From: Colwellia sp. MB3u-41
GTDB taxonomy: Bacteria > Pseudomonadota > Gammaproteobacteria > Enterobacterales > Alteromonadaceae
Reading direction: 5' to 3'
DNA length: 64,000 nucleotides
Assembly (NCBI RefSeq): GCF_014076845.1
Contig: NZ_JACGUT010000058.1
Location: 186,001-250,000 of the forward strand
Shown: one piece after another, positions 9,713 through 20,445 of the stretch
Numbering within the stretch: the first letter of the stretch is position 1
How the letters are laid out: each line of letters begins with the position of its first letter
The notes under the pieces: model-generated
Databases searched by the model: none
Told to the model about the DNA's origin: nothing
Seen by the model: only the letters and a program-made list of their open reading frames with translations
Position numbers and translations under genes: made by a program

Positions 9713-10393
9713 TTACGTTAACTTACCATTGGCAAATGTTAAAATTTTAGTAACCACTTCATCAATAGAAAGGTCAGTAGAATCAACAATTAACGCACCT
9801 TCTGCTGCGATAAGTGGAGCGACCGTACGGGTCTCATCACGCTCATCACGCTGACGTATGTCATCCAGAAGGCGCCCGATTTTAACATCAAAGCCTTTGT
9901 CTTTCAACTGATTAAATCGTCGTTGTGCGCGTTCTTCTGCAGAAGCAGTTAAAAACACTTTGACTGGCGCATTGCTAAATACAACCGTGCCCATGTCTCG
10001 CCCGTCAGCGACAAGCCCAGGAGAGACTTTAAAAGCACGTTGACGACGTAAAAGCGCTTCACGAACGCGTGGAAAAGCGGCTATTTTTGAAGCAATAGCG
10101 CCAACTTCTTCTGTGCGTATGCTGTTACTGACATTTTCGCCTTCTAAAATTACTTTTCCATCACCTTTACTGGTTATTTCAAATTGCACATCTAAATGAG
10201 CAGCAATAGGGATCAATGACTCTTCGTCATCAAGCGTTAAATGATGATGCAAAGTTGCTACTGCAAGCACGCGATAAATAGCTCCGCTGTCAAGTAAGTG
10301 CCAGCCAAGTTGCTCTGCAACCAATCGTGCAACTGTTCCCTTACCTGCACCACTAGGTCCATCTATAGTTATTACCGGTATTTGTTCTATCAT
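9713..10393 (-). CDS. cmk: Cytidylate kinase
   Basis: Cmk phosphorylates CMP and dCMP. The 226-residue product has the P-loop [14 protein letters not shown] near the N-terminus, the substrate-binding [21 protein letters not shown], and the lid region [27 protein letters not shown]. It lies between aroA (47 nt upstream) and rpsA in the conserved serC-aroA-cmk-rpsA order. Confidence 0.96.
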   Translation of the reverse strand: MIEQIPVITIDGPSGAGKGTVARLVAEQLGWHLLDSGAIYRVLAVATLHHHLTLDDEESLIPIAAHLDVQFEITSKGDGKVILEGENVSNSIRTEEVGAIASKIAAFPRVREALLRRQRAFKVSPGLVADGRDMGTVVFSNAPVKVFLTASAEERAQRRFNQLKDKGFDVKIGRLLDDIRQRDERDETRTVAPLIAAEGALIVDSTDLSIDEVVTKILTFANGKLT

Positions 10394-10440
10394 ATTTTTA
10401 TCTACATTAAAGCAAGTTAAAATTAAGTGAGTAACTTAAT

Positions 10441-11784
10441 TTACGCTTGATTGAGTGTTAGTCCCACTTGGTTTGCTAAGGTGACAAAATTAGGGAACGA
10501 AGTCGCTACGTTGTCACACTCTAGAATTTTAATTTCGCCAGTAGCTCGTAATGAGCTAATAGCGAAAGACATGGCAATACGGTGGTCATCATGGCTATGT
10601 ATAGTCCCTGATGTTAATTGCCCACCAACAATATCTATACCATCATCAAAAACGGTACAGTCAATATCTAATTCTTTTAAACCATCAGCCATTGCTTGGA
10701 TACGATCGCTTTCTTTTACTCTTAACTCTTCTGCGCCACGTAAACGTGTAGTACCTTTGGCACAGGCTGCAGCAATAAATATTGCAGGAAACTCATCGAT
10801 AGCAAGAGGAACATCGCGTTCATTAATATCAATGCCTTTTAATTGTGATGATTTAACCACAACATCGGCGACAGGCTCTCCGCCAGCCATACGTTGATTG
10901 ATGATACTCAAATCACCATTCATTTGTTGCAAAATATTAATAGCACCTATGCGAGTTGGATTCATACCGACATTGCGAATAGTTAACTGCCCTTCTTTAG
11001 CGATTAAGCCCGCAACCATAAAAAAGGTTGCCGATGAGATGTCACCAGGCACTTGAATATCACAAGCCGTTAATTTATGGCCGCCTTCAATAGAGACTTT
11101 TTTACCTATAGCCGTATCTTCAACCGTCACTGGATAACCAAAGGCGTTCAACATACGTTCAGTATGATCACGCGTAATACCTGGCTCTGTTACAGATGTG
11201 ATACCGTCAGCATAAATACCAGCAAGAAGTACGCATGACTTGACTTGTGCACTAGCCATGGGTAAGTCGTAATGAATTGCCTCTAAGGTTTGTTCTTCAC
11301 CAATACCTTGAGAAATAACTGGTGGTGTACCATTTTCAGCCGCTGAAATATTAGCCCCCATTAATTTTAATGGATCGACCACACGCCCCATTGGACGTTT
11401 ATTTAAGGAGCTGTCACCCGACATTTGCCAAGCAAAGCTTTGCCCGGCAAGCAACCCAGACATTAGTCGTATTGTGGTACCTGAATTACCAATATTTAAC
11501 GCTTCATTTGGCGCAGTTAAACCATGTAAACCTTTACCATGAATGACAACATTTTGATTTTCGTCAGGACCTTCAATTTTTATGCCCATTGCTTTAAATG
11601 CATTCATCGTCGCTAAACAATCATCTCCAGGTAAAAAACCTGAAACATGCGTGATACCTTCAGCTAAAGAGCCGAACATAATAGAGCGATGCGAACATGA
11701 CTTGTCACCCGGTACAATGATATCTCCAGATACTTTTCCGGCAAGGCCTGTGGTGATAGTTAATGTTTTTTTTGCTTGTAACAT
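10441..11784 (-). CDS. aroA: 3-phosphoshikimate 1-carboxyvinyltransferase (EPSP synthase), class II-like
   Basis: EPSP synthase joins shikimate-3-phosphate and phosphoenolpyruvate in aromatic amino acid synthesis. The 447-residue product has PGDKSCSHRSIMFG, SGDSSLNKRPMGRV, LPMASAQVKSCVLLAG, TRDHTERML, MNPTR, RVKESDR and HDDHRIAMSF. These read like the class II enzymes (CP4 type) rather than the E. coli type, which has GSKSVSNR and RLKESDR, although the locus is the standard serC-aroA-cmk one. The loop NSGTTIR keeps Gly where the glyphosate-tolerant CP4 enzyme has Ala. Start ATG 11784 has a weak GGA at 7 nt. serC ends 56 nt upstream. Confidence 0.95.
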   Translation of the reverse strand: MLQAKKTLTITTGLAGKVSGDIIVPGDKSCSHRSIMFGSLAEGITHVSGFLPGDDCLATMNAFKAMGIKIEGPDENQNVVIHGKGLHGLTAPNEALNIGNSGTTIRLMSGLLAGQSFAWQMSGDSSLNKRPMGRVVDPLKLMGANISAAENGTPPVISQGIGEEQTLEAIHYDLPMASAQVKSCVLLAGIYADGITSVTEPGITRDHTERMLNAFGYPVTVEDTAIGKKVSIEGGHKLTACDIQVPGDISSATFFMVAGLIAKEGQLTIRNVGMNPTRIGAINILQQMNGDLSIINQRMAGGEPVADVVVKSSQLKGIDINERDVPLAIDEFPAIFIAAACAKGTTRLRGAEELRVKESDRIQAMADGLKELDIDCTVFDDGIDIVGGQLTSGTIHSHDDHRIAMSFAISSLRATGEIKILECDNVATSFPNFVTLANQVGLTLNQA

Positions 11785-11840
11785 TTTTTTTCCATTAAAT
11801 TAATTTTGTTTTATGGGTAAGGACATAACCTTACTTATTA

Positions 11841-12929
11841 TTACTTGCTATTTTTAGCAGAAAAATCTTTCATAAAAGCAACCAAGGCTATTATACCCGC
11901 TAGCGGCATAGCGTTGTAAATACTCGCACGCATACCACCTACTATACGATGGCCTTTTAATGCCATTAATCCTTGTGCTTCAGCTTGCTTAAGAAACTCA
12001 CTATTTAACGTTTCATCCGTTAACCAAAACGGCACATTCATCAAACTGCGAAATTCTGTTTCAATATGATTTTGATAAAAATCACTATTATCGATGTAAC
12101 TATAGAGAAGATCAGCTTTTTGTTTGTTTATCTTTGAAATTTCTTTAACACCGCCACGCTCTTTTAACCATTCAAACACTAAACCGGCTAAATACCATGC
12201 ATAGGTTGGCGGCGTATTATACATTGAATCGTTCTTTGCTAACACCTGATAATTCATGATCGACGGGGTTGTTAATCGAGCATTGCCTAATAAATCATTA
12301 CGAACAATAACGATAGTTAGACCTGATGGACCAATGTTTTTTTGCGCGCCTGCATAGATAAGACCGAATTTTTTAACATCAACGTCATGAGATAAAATGG
12401 TTGATGACATATCAGCAATCAGTGGCACCCCATGAGTTTCAGGTATATCAAACATTTCGATACCGTCAACGGTTTCATTTGGACAATAATGTACAAAGGC
12501 AGCGTTGGGATTTAAACCCCATTTATCACTAGATAAAACATGCGTTTCGCCATTAACTTGACTCACAACATCAATACGCTTTATGTCACCATAGTGTTCA
12601 GCTTCTGTAGCCGCAGACTTCGACCAAGAACCAGAAATAATATAATCAGCTGACTTACCTTCAGGTAATAAATTAAAAGGGACCGCAGAAAATTGACCTC
12701 TACCGCCACCGTGACAAAACAGTACACTATAATTTTCCGGTATTGCCATTAGATCGCGTAAGTCAGCTTCGGCTTTTATTGCCACCGCCATAAACTCTTT
12801 ACTACGATGACTGAGCTCCATGACAGAACTACCCGTACCTTGCCAGTTGACAAATTCCGCTTGTGCCTTTTTCATAACCTCTACAGGTAACATGGCAGGA
12901 CCAGCACAAAAGTTAAATATTTGGGACAT
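11841..12929 (-). CDS. serC: Phosphoserine aminotransferase
   Basis: SerC transaminates 3-phosphohydroxypyruvate in serine synthesis and also acts in pyridoxal phosphate synthesis. The 362-residue PLP enzyme starts [11 protein letters not shown] and has CHGGGRGQF and the Schiff-base lysine in [10 protein letters not shown]. The frame opens earlier (12950), but ATG 12929 matches homologues and has GAAGGTG 8 nt upstream. It is the first gene of serC-aroA-cmk-rpsA. A possible promoter (TTGACC upstream) is weak. The 322-nt gap to gyrA holds tandem repeats and the gyrA terminator. Confidence 0.96.
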   Translation of the reverse strand: MSQIFNFCAGPAMLPVEVMKKAQAEFVNWQGTGSSVMELSHRSKEFMAVAIKAEADLRDLMAIPENYSVLFCHGGGRGQFSAVPFNLLPEGKSADYIISGSWSKSAATEAEHYGDIKRIDVVSQVNGETHVLSSDKWGLNPNAAFVHYCPNETVDGIEMFDIPETHGVPLIADMSSTILSHDVDVKKFGLIYAGAQKNIGPSGLTIVIVRNDLLGNARLTTPSIMNYQVLAKNDSMYNTPPTYAWYLAGLVFEWLKERGGVKEISKINKQKADLLYSYIDNSDFYQNHIETEFRSLMNVPFWLTDETLNSEFLKQAEAQGLMALKGHRIVGGMRASIYNAMPLAGIIALVAFMKDFSAKNSK

Positions 12930-13062
12930 ATACACAACACCTTCTATCAAAATTTTAAAAACGCTTGTCGATGCACTTGGTCAAACTGTTTTAATTATTT
13001 TCATTGGTAACATCAATTCGGTCAGCATTCTCTTGGGTAAAATAAGAACGCTCATCAAATGG

Positions 13063-13205
13063 AAATATGCTCCTGCATTTGCTTAATACCGTTCGTCCTG
13101 AACATAACAGCAAATATGCTCCTGCATTTGCTTAATACCGTTCATCCTGAACATAACAGCAAATATGCTCCTGCATTTGCTTAATACCGTTCATCCTGAA
13201 CATAA
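13063..13205 (-). repeat. 49-bp tandem repeat (2.9 copies); candidate CsrA-binding RNA element
   Basis: Copies lie at 13063-13111, 13112-13160 and 13161-13205 and differ at one position (G in the first copy, A in the others). On the minus strand each unit can form two small hairpins. One has arms GTTCA/TGAAC around GGA. The other has arms GCAAATGC and GCATATTTGC around AGGA. The first type contains CAGGATG twice and CAGGACG once, matching the CAGGA(U/C/A)G repeat described for CsrB. This gives six loop-exposed GGA motifs in 143 nt. No promoter or terminator specific to the element was found, so it may only be a dispersed DNA repeat. The rest of the 12930-13251 gap holds the gyrA terminator and serC upstream sequence. 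Confidence 0.85.
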
Positions 13206-13230
13206 AAAGGGCGGTAATTAACCGCCCTTT
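13206..13230 (-). terminator. Rho-independent terminator of gyrA
   Basis: A 10-bp GC-rich stem (arm AAAGGGCGGT, 13206-13215 with 13221-13230) lies 21 nt after the gyrA stop codon, followed on the minus strand by a short T run. Confidence 0.88.
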
Positions 13231-13251
13231 AAACTAAGTCTTTAGCAGTAA

Positions 13252-15954
13252 CTATTCGTTATCGCCCTCATTGAGCTCTTCATCATCAGCTTCTGTCGAA
13301 GTACTTAACGTTTCTGTTGACTCTATAAGCTCTTGTGCATTTTCATCTAAATCTTCTGGAACGTCTTCAATTTCATCAATACGTTGCAATGCAACGACAT
13401 GCTCATCTTCAACGGTTCGAATAATACGAACGCCCTGGGTATTACGACCAATAACACTCACTTCATTAACACGGGTACGTACTAATGTACCGTTATCAGT
13501 AATAAGCATAATTTCATCTAAGTCTTCAACTTGAACAGCACCAACAACAGGGCCATTTCGGTCGCTGACCTTAATAGAAACAACACCTTTAGTGGCGCGA
13601 CTTTTCGCTGGGTATTCGGTTAACGCAGTACGTTTACCAAAGCCATTTTCAGTAATCGTTAATATTGGCCCATCGTTTACTGGCACAATAAGCGAAACAA
13701 CTTTTTGATCGCCTTCTAACTTAATACCACGAACACCGGTACCAGTTCGCCCGATAGGTTTTAATGCCCAGCGTTCTTCACCTGTTTCAGGATCTAACTT
13801 GATTTCACCCGTTTCGCTATCACGAAGTTTTTCATTAAAACGAACAACTTTACCCGCATCTGAAAACAACATAATATCATTATAACCGTCGGTAATAGCA
13901 ACACCAATTAAGGTATCGTCATCACGTAAGTTAAGGGCTATTATACCGTTAGCACGTTGATTTTTGTAGGCCGTTAGTGCTGTTTTCTTCACAGTACCTG
14001 ATGCCGTTGCCATAATAATAAACTTGTCTTCTTCGTATTCACGTACTGGTAAAATTGCCGTAATACGTTCACCCGTATCAAGTGGTAAAATATTAACAAT
14101 AGGTCGGCCACGCGCAGTTCGACTTGCGAGTGGTAATTGAAAAACCTTCAACCAATAAAGTTTACCGCGATCTGAGAAACACAAAATAGTATCGTGGGTA
14201 TTAGCAATTAATAAACGTTCAATGAAATCTTCTTCTTTCATCTTAGTTGCTGCTTTACCCTTGCCACCACGGCGTTGTGCTTGATAGTCAGTTAGCACTT
14301 GATATTTAACGTAACCTTCATGTGATAATGTTACGACTACATCTTCTTCTGTGATCAAGTCTTCCATCGATAAATCATGCGAAGCGTTAGTAATTTCAGT
14401 GCGACGTGCATCACCAAACTCATCACGAATAGCTTCTAATTCTTCACGAATAATTTCCATTAAACGTTCAGGAGAACCTAGAATATGTAATAACTCAGCA
14501 ATAATATCGAGTAATGCTTTGTATTCTGATAAGATTTTTTCGTGTTCTAAGCCCGTTAACTTATGCAAACGAAGATCTAATATTGCTTGCGCTTGTTGCA
14601 TGGTTAAGAAGTATTGACCGTCTTGTATACCAAAACCTTCTTCAACCCATTCAGGACGTGCAGCGTCATCACCGGCAGCACTGAGCATCTCAGCAACATT
14701 ACCCAAATCCCAACCACGAGCAAGCAATTTTTCTTTTGCTTCGCTAGGTGTAGGCGAGTTTTTAATAAGCTCGATAATCGGGTCAATGTTGGCTAAAGCA
14801 ATCGATAAACCTTCAAGTAAATGTGCACGCTCTCGTGCTTTACGTAATTCAAAGATAGTACGACGAGTAACAACTTCACGACGGTGAAGTATAAACTCTT
14901 CAAGCATCTCTTTAATATTGAACAGTTTTGGTTGGCCATTCGTTAACGCCACCATATTCAAACCAAAAGAAACTTGCATTTGGGTAAGTTTGTACAAGTT
15001 ATTTAAAACAACTTCGCCCACTTCACCACGTTTGATTTCAATAACCATACGCATACCGTCTTTATCAGACTCGTCGCGAAGGGCTGAAATACCTTCAAGG
15101 CGCTTCTCTTTTACTAGCTCGGCCATTTTTTCAATTAAACGAGCTTTGTTCACTTGATAAGGTAATTCATGAACAACAATGGTTTCTTTACCGGTAGTTT
15201 CATGAACTTCAATATCGGCACGGGCGCGAATTTTAATTTTGCCACGGCCAGTGCGGTAAGCTTCTTCAATACCCGCACGACCACTGATAATACCTGCGGT
15301 AGGAAAATCAGGACCAGGTATGTATTCTAAGATTTCTTCAAAGGTCAAATCACTATTTTCAATTAGCGCTAAACAACCGTTTATCACTTCTGTTAAATTG
15401 TGAGGAGGAATATTTGTTGCCATACCTACCGCGATACCCGAAGTACCATTCACTAATAAATTAGGAATACGCGTTGGCATAACAACCGGTATATGTTCTG
15501 TACCATCATAGTTAGGTACAAAATCTACCGTTTCTTTATCGAGATCGGCTAAAATAGCGTGTGCAATTTTAGACATTCTGATTTCGGTATAACGCATTGC
15601 TGCTGCAGAATCACCGTCAACCGAACCAAAGTTACCCTGACCATCAACGAGCATATAACGTAATGAAAATGGCTGTGCCATACGTACGATAGTATCGTAA
15701 ACAGCAGTGTCACCATGTGGGTGGTATTTACCTATTACATCACCAACAACACGTGCTGATTTTTTGTAAGGTTTATTAAAGTCATTACCGAGTACATTCA
15801 TTGCGAATAATACGCGGCGATGAACAGGTTTTAAGCCGTCTCGTACATCTGGTAATGCACGGCCTACAATTACGCTCATGGCGTAATCTAGATAAGAATT
15901 TTTTAGCTCATCTTCAATATTGACGGGTACAACATTGTTTGACAAATCGGTCAT
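13252..15954 (-). CDS. gyrA: DNA gyrase subunit A
   Basis: GyrA is the breakage-reunion subunit of gyrase. The 900-residue product has the catalytic Tyr122 in [12 protein letters not shown] and the quinolone-resistance region [17 protein letters not shown]. That region carries Thr83 and Asp87, where E. coli has Ser83. The C-terminal beta-pinwheel includes the GyrA box QRRGGKG. The C-terminus is a long acidic tail. It is transcribed alone, ending at the terminator at 13206-13230. Confidence 0.98.
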   Translation of the reverse strand: MTDLSNNVVPVNIEDELKNSYLDYAMSVIVGRALPDVRDGLKPVHRRVLFAMNVLGNDFNKPYKKSARVVGDVIGKYHPHGDTAVYDTIVRMAQPFSLRYMLVDGQGNFGSVDGDSAAAMRYTEIRMSKIAHAILADLDKETVDFVPNYDGTEHIPVVMPTRIPNLLVNGTSGIAVGMATNIPPHNLTEVINGCLALIENSDLTFEEILEYIPGPDFPTAGIISGRAGIEEAYRTGRGKIKIRARADIEVHETTGKETIVVHELPYQVNKARLIEKMAELVKEKRLEGISALRDESDKDGMRMVIEIKRGEVGEVVLNNLYKLTQMQVSFGLNMVALTNGQPKLFNIKEMLEEFILHRREVVTRRTIFELRKARERAHLLEGLSIALANIDPIIELIKNSPTPSEAKEKLLARGWDLGNVAEMLSAAGDDAARPEWVEEGFGIQDGQYFLTMQQAQAILDLRLHKLTGLEHEKILSEYKALLDIIAELLHILGSPERLMEIIREELEAIRDEFGDARRTEITNASHDLSMEDLITEEDVVVTLSHEGYVKYQVLTDYQAQRRGGKGKAATKMKEEDFIERLLIANTHDTILCFSDRGKLYWLKVFQLPLASRTARGRPIVNILPLDTGERITAILPVREYEEDKFIIMATASGTVKKTALTAYKNQRANGIIALNLRDDDTLIGVAITDGYNDIMLFSDAGKVVRFNEKLRDSETGEIKLDPETGEERWALKPIGRTGTGVRGIKLEGDQKVVSLIVPVNDGPILTITENGFGKRTALTEYPAKSRATKGVVSIKVSDRNGPVVGAVQVEDLDEIMLITDNGTLVRTRVNEVSVIGRNTQGVRIIRTVEDEHVVALQRIDEIEDVPEDLDENAQELIESTETLSTSTEADDEELNEGDNE

Positions 15955-16156
15955 AAGTCGATGGTATCCCTTAACTTAGCAAGAATTTTGAAAGTTTTCT
16001 TCGAAATTATAATTATTAATTAACACAGCATACTATCATATTTTTAATGAGATGCCATACCGCTTTATTATCTTAAAAGTACTTAACATGGTAGCACTGA
16101 AAAGTCATTAATTTCCAAATGGTTATTTATTGTTCACCATTTTAACTCAACAGATA

Positions 16157-16711
16157 TTATTGTGCTTTTTTTTGTTCAAATATACGGCGTTTCTCAATGG
16201 CTTTTTCAGTGATTGTTTTATCTAATATTCTCCCTTGTCCTAATAAAAAATAAATTTCCGCAATTACAAATAATGGTCCAATAAATAATTGGTTAAGATC
16301 ATCAAAAAATGCCGGTTTTGCTTTTTCGTAATGATGACCAATAAATTGAATCACCCAGCCAATAATAAAGATACTTATTGCAATAATAAGGTGATGTTCT
16401 ACTTTTACAACTTCATGAACACTCCACATTAACGGGCCAAACAAAATGAACGCCAATAACGCAAGAGGTAACGACAATATTAAATAATAAATAAACACCG
16501 CAATTGAAAGTATGGCGGCCAAAGTAAAGTTAACTTGTGCAACGCCTAAGTAGTTATTGATAAATAACGATTCAACTTCAAAGGATACACTGGCAAGTAA
16601 TAAGGCAATTGACCAAATGATCATTGGCACGCCAATAAAGTGCGTATGAATATTTTTTCTGTTTAAGTGAACGCTTTTATAGCTAGACAGTTGTTCTATT
16701 ACTGATTTCAT
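16157..16711 (-). CDS. Mpo1-like (DUF962/YGL010w) membrane protein
   Basis: The 184-residue product resembles the Mpo1/YGL010w family. It has NIHTHFIGVP near the N-terminus, a paired His near IGHHYEKAKPAFFDD, and four or five membrane helices. Yeast Mpo1 is an iron-dependent dioxygenase acting on 2-hydroxy fatty acids and uses conserved His residues of this kind. Bacterial members are largely uncharacterised, so the reaction is only suggested. AAGAGGT lies 4 nt before the ATG. It stands alone, 202 nt from gyrA. Confidence 0.75.
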   Translation of the reverse strand: MKSVIEQLSSYKSVHLNRKNIHTHFIGVPMIIWSIALLLASVSFEVESLFINNYLGVAQVNFTLAAILSIAVFIYYLILSLPLALLAFILFGPLMWSVHEVVKVEHHLIIAISIFIIGWVIQFIGHHYEKAKPAFFDDLNQLFIGPLFVIAEIYFLLGQGRILDKTITEKAIEKRRIFEQKKAQ

Positions 16712-16848
16712 TATTACCTCTTAGGATTTATCTCATCGTATTTGTTAAACAATAATTTATCTCTATAGCTACTCAACATCAAGATACAATTGCAACGCAT
16801 TTTACGCTAAGTCGCATATTGTTCTATTGATTCAATTGCTCATAATAA

Positions 16849-16872
16849 AAAACCCTGCCGAAGCAGGGTTTT
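16849..16872. terminator. Terminator downstream of the subtilase
   Basis: AAAACCCTGC pairs with GCAGGGTTTT around CGAA, with A-rich and T-rich flanks on either side, 42 nt past the subtilase stop codon. Confidence 0.88.
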
Positions 16873-16913
16873 ATTTATTAACATAAAGTGAACGGGTTGC
16901 CCCTTTCTTTAGA

Positions 16914-19253
16914 TTATTTGGGTGTAGCTTGTAGATTTAATGTCATACCTGAAGCTGCTGAATAGCCGTAGACATCGACATACCATACACCTTTAGCTGG
17001 GTCGGTAAAGTTACAAGCTTCATTGTTACCATTTTTATAAGGACGACAATCATAAACAGACGTTGTTGACTGTTTACCTTGTGTTACATATAAATCTGCA
17101 TCACCTGAACCACCTGAAAGTGTAACCGTTAGATCGGCATAACCATCTGCTAAGTCAAGGGTGTAACGTTTCCATGTTCTTCTTGCAACAGTAACATTAT
17201 TAATTGTGGTATCAATCGGATTAATCGTATTACCACCACCCGTCGTAGGTTCAGTGTAACTACCCGTTAAACTAACACCGGTAAAATCACTATAGGCTTT
17301 AAGTCTTACGTAGTAAGTGCCACCTGCTTGCGTACTTGCACATGATTCAACATTACCTGATTTATAAGGGCGACAATCGTAAACACTGTCGGTTGGCTCA
17401 GCGCCAAACTTCACATATAAATCAGCATCACCATTACCACCTGTCATAGCAAAATTAATATCTGTTGCGCCAGCAGGTACTTCCATGGTGAAAACTAAAT
17501 CATTACCCGTTGCAGCCGTTAGCTCAGTTTTAACCTGACCATTTTCAAGGACAGTATCTGGTGTTGTTCCACCACCACCGCCAGTGTCACCACCAGAGCC
17601 ATCACATCCATTCGCGGTAATGTAATCGATCGCATCTTTAGTTTGGGCTAAACCATAACCAAATTTAACATCGCGACCCGCAGCACCTAAATCTTGTGCA
17701 CTACTATTTAATACGTTACGAATCTCAACGTTAGTACAGCTTGGGTGATGACTCCACACCAAAGCAGCAACACCAGCAACATGAGGAGATGCCATTGAAG
17801 TGCCACTCATTTTGCCATAATTACCCGCGCCAATATTTATACTGGCGCTTAAGCCAATATTATTTTTCATTGCTGCGCCGTCCGTATCAGATACGGTCAC
17901 ACTTGGGATAGAAGTTGCGTTTGCGTCACCTAATGTACCACCAAAACTTCCTGGGGCATTGTTATAAAGAATTGCGCCTACACCTCCGCTATCTTGACAA
18001 GCTTTAACTTTATCGTAAAACGAAATATTGCCACGTTGAATTAAACAAACATTACCTGCAGCACCTGTATCTATAGTTTCACCCATGGCAAAGTCATAGA
18101 GAGAACCCGTTGCTTGACCCTGGTTTTCCATCGCATTAGCGGTATAACCCATATTAGCGACAGATACTTCAACGACTGAACCTGTACCTTCAGGGTAAAT
18201 AGAATAAACATCAACGCCTGGTCCAGATATCTCTACTTGACTATTTTTTTGTGAAAAGTCAGCTAAGGCTTTATCACTGTCAACAGCAGCAACTGACATC
18301 ACTGCATCGTAAGAAGCCGGAAAGCTTTCTAAATCAGTAGTTGCTGAAGCAACACCATCATTACCGGCTGCAGCTATAAGTAAAACACCTGCATCATAGG
18401 CTGCTTGAATACCATTTTGCTCGCTGGTACTTGAACCAGAACCACCTAAGCTCATATTAATAACGTCTGCACCGTTACTGACACAATCGTTAATAGCATT
18501 AACAAGTGTTGAAGAGTATCCCCAGCCCGCGGCATTAAAGACTTTTATTATGTGCAAATTAGGATCCGTGCCAATAACACCGCGAACGCCAATACCATTG
18601 TTAAGCGCGGCAATTGTTCCTGCTACGTGAGTACCGTGTGGACCACCTTGATTATACCAGTTACCTGTACCACTATTGTTTGTGCCCGTTATTGTGCCTC
18701 CTTGTGCACCCATGTCTTCATGAGGTAGGTCTAAACCTGAATCAATAATACATATTTTCTTACCGCCAGCGTTGGCAGAAGCAATCATATCGTCAACTTG
18801 ATCGGCTTGAACCATGCCAATACCATAAGGCACTGTTTGTGCCATAAAGCGACGTGGTAAATCTTCTTCTACGTATTCGACATTATCGTCCATCGCTAAA
18901 TTCATCGCTTGTGATGTAGATAGCTCAGCACTGATCATATTAACATCTGGAAATTCGGCTTTAACCTTGACCCGCAATTTCTTTAATTTTTCCTTAACGC
19001 CAGCAAGACGAACAAACGCGCTTTGGCTACCGATGAAACTAGTTGTTTGATTGCTGGCTGCTTGATTATTTGCTGCTTGCTTATATTTGATAATAAAGCG
19101 TTTAGGTAAAGGTGAACTGGTTACTTCAGATAATACATTATCTGCGTTTTGCATGCTAAGCGGTTGAGCAGCATAAAGTGCTGTCGATATTGATACCGAC
19201 AATATGCTAGCAGTGGTCAATATTAATGATTTCTTTGTTATCTTATTCGACAT
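16914..19253 (-). CDS. Secreted subtilisin-like serine protease with PA and two PPC domains
   Basis: A 779-residue exported protease. A signal peptide (about 1-29) is followed by an inhibitor I9-type propeptide (about 50-132) and the S8 catalytic domain. The triad is Asp171 (IIDSGLDLPHED), His206 (GPHGTHVAGT) and Ser486 (SGTSMASPHVAG). A PA domain (about 355-470) is inserted before the serine. After a Gly-rich linker (552-563) come two pre-peptidase C-terminal domains, each with GDADLYVxxG and VYDCRPYK motifs, probably removed on maturation. This architecture is common in marine Alteromonadales extracellular proteases. It is monocistronic with its own terminator. Confidence 0.93.
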   Translation of the reverse strand: MSNKITKKSLILTTASILSVSISTALYAAQPLSMQNADNVLSEVTSSPLPKRFIIKYKQAANNQAASNQTTSFIGSQSAFVRLAGVKEKLKKLRVKVKAEFPDVNMISAELSTSQAMNLAMDDNVEYVEEDLPRRFMAQTVPYGIGMVQADQVDDMIASANAGGKKICIIDSGLDLPHEDMGAQGGTITGTNNSGTGNWYNQGGPHGTHVAGTIAALNNGIGVRGVIGTDPNLHIIKVFNAAGWGYSSTLVNAINDCVSNGADVINMSLGGSGSSTSEQNGIQAAYDAGVLLIAAAGNDGVASATTDLESFPASYDAVMSVAAVDSDKALADFSQKNSQVEISGPGVDVYSIYPEGTGSVVEVSVANMGYTANAMENQGQATGSLYDFAMGETIDTGAAGNVCLIQRGNISFYDKVKACQDSGGVGAILYNNAPGSFGGTLGDANATSIPSVTVSDTDGAAMKNNIGLSASINIGAGNYGKMSGTSMASPHVAGVAALVWSHHPSCTNVEIRNVLNSSAQDLGAAGRDVKFGYGLAQTKDAIDYITANGCDGSGGDTGGGGGTTPDTVLENGQVKTELTAATGNDLVFTMEVPAGATDINFAMTGGNGDADLYVKFGAEPTDSVYDCRPYKSGNVESCASTQAGGTYYVRLKAYSDFTGVSLTGSYTEPTTGGGNTINPIDTTINNVTVARRTWKRYTLDLADGYADLTVTLSGGSGDADLYVTQGKQSTTSVYDCRPYKNGNNEACNFTDPAKGVWYVDVYGYSAASGMTLNLQATPK

Positions 19254-19706
19254 CTATATTCCTACCTATTAGGTTAATTTTAATTATTATTTTGTTGGGG
19301 GGAATTTCAAATGAGAATAAATTGTCATTATCACAACAGGTCTGACCATAACATCAAGCTTTTATAAATTACAAGCAGGTTATTAAAATGTTAAATATAA
19401 AAGACAAAAAAAAAGCATTAATGAATTATAAAACAAAAATATATGATAATAATTTTTTTAGCTTAGCTTCAGTATAAAACAGTTAAATTGAGGGTGGTTG
19501 CAGCTGATAAAAGTCCGTAATGGTTAAGCTAATACCTATAGATAAAACATTGGTACGTCCTGTTTTGTTCAGCATTGAGTTATCTGCACAAGCCTATAAC
19601 TTAAGCGCTTTTAACTAGGGCAAAAAACTAGGCTTTCAGCACTAGGCGTAGCCTAGCCTTTAGTTTAGAATTGCATGTAATAATTGATTAAAATGATGAA
19701 AATGTA
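19254..19706. other. Intergenic region between subtilase and ubiG
   Basis: 453 bp without a gene, lying between two divergent genes. I see AT-rich promoter-like sequence, and near its end a small inverted repeat CTAGGC/GCCTAG with loop GTA (19642-19656) inside a larger imperfect palindrome. No RNA gene or operator could be recognised. Confidence 0.5.
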
Positions 19707-20429
19707 ATGTCGACAACCATCAACGATAAAACTGTTAACGTAAATGAAGAAGAAATCGCCAAATTTGAAAAGGTCGCCAGTCAGTGGTGGGAGCTTGAGG
19801 GTGACTTCAAGCCATTACATCAAATAAACCCGCTTCGCCGACAATTTATTTGTCAGCATGTTGGTGACATTTTTGGCAAAAAAATCATTGACGTTGGTTG
19901 TGGTGGGGGTATTTTAGTTGAGAGTTTAGCCAAACTTGGTGGCGATGTTACTGGGATTGACCTCGGTGAAGAGCCATTAAATATAGCGAGACTACACGCA
20001 TTGGAAAGTGGTTTAAACGTTGATTATCAAAAAATTCCTGCTGAAGAAAAAGCGAATCAACAACCTCAAACATACGATATTGTTACCTGTATGGAAATGC
20101 TTGAGCATGTGCCTGACCCTGCTTCAATCATTGGCGCTTGTGCACAAATGGTAAAACCAGGTGGTTATGTCTTCTTTTCTACACTCAATAAGTCAATAAA
20201 GTCTTATTTGCTTGCTATCGTTGCCGCAGAAAAAATACTTAAGATAGTGCCTAAGGGTACACACGACCATAACAGTTTTATTCGCCCTGCTACATTAATA
20301 GGATGGGCTGAATCATTTGACCTTAATTGTATTGATGCCGCGGGTATTCATTACAACCCGCTTACAGAAAACCATAAGCTTATTTCATCTCTTGATGTAA
20401 ATTACATTCTTTGTTGTCAAAAAATTTAA
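19707..20429 (+). CDS. ubiG: Ubiquinone biosynthesis O-methyltransferase UbiG
   Basis: UbiG carries out both O-methylation steps of ubiquinone synthesis. The 240-residue product has the N-terminal [20 protein letters not shown] segment and motif [45 protein letters not shown] and VFFSTLNK follow. No strong ribosome binding site precedes the ATG. gph starts 16 nt downstream, so the two are co-transcribed, as in several gammaproteobacteria. Confidence 0.96.
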   Translation: MSTTINDKTVNVNEEEIAKFEKVASQWWELEGDFKPLHQINPLRRQFICQHVGDIFGKKIIDVGCGGGILVESLAKLGGDVTGIDLGEEPLNIARLHALESGLNVDYQKIPAEEKANQQPQTYDIVTCMEMLEHVPDPASIIGACAQMVKPGGYVFFSTLNKSIKSYLLAIVAAEKILKIVPKGTHDHNSFIRPATLIGWAESFDLNCIDAAGIHYNPLTENHKLISSLDVNYILCCQKI

Positions 20430-20445
20430 GTAAAGGTATTCGTTG

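Noticed and set aside
13063-13205. CRISPR array
   Set aside because: The copies are directly adjacent with no unique spacers, and no cas genes lie nearby.
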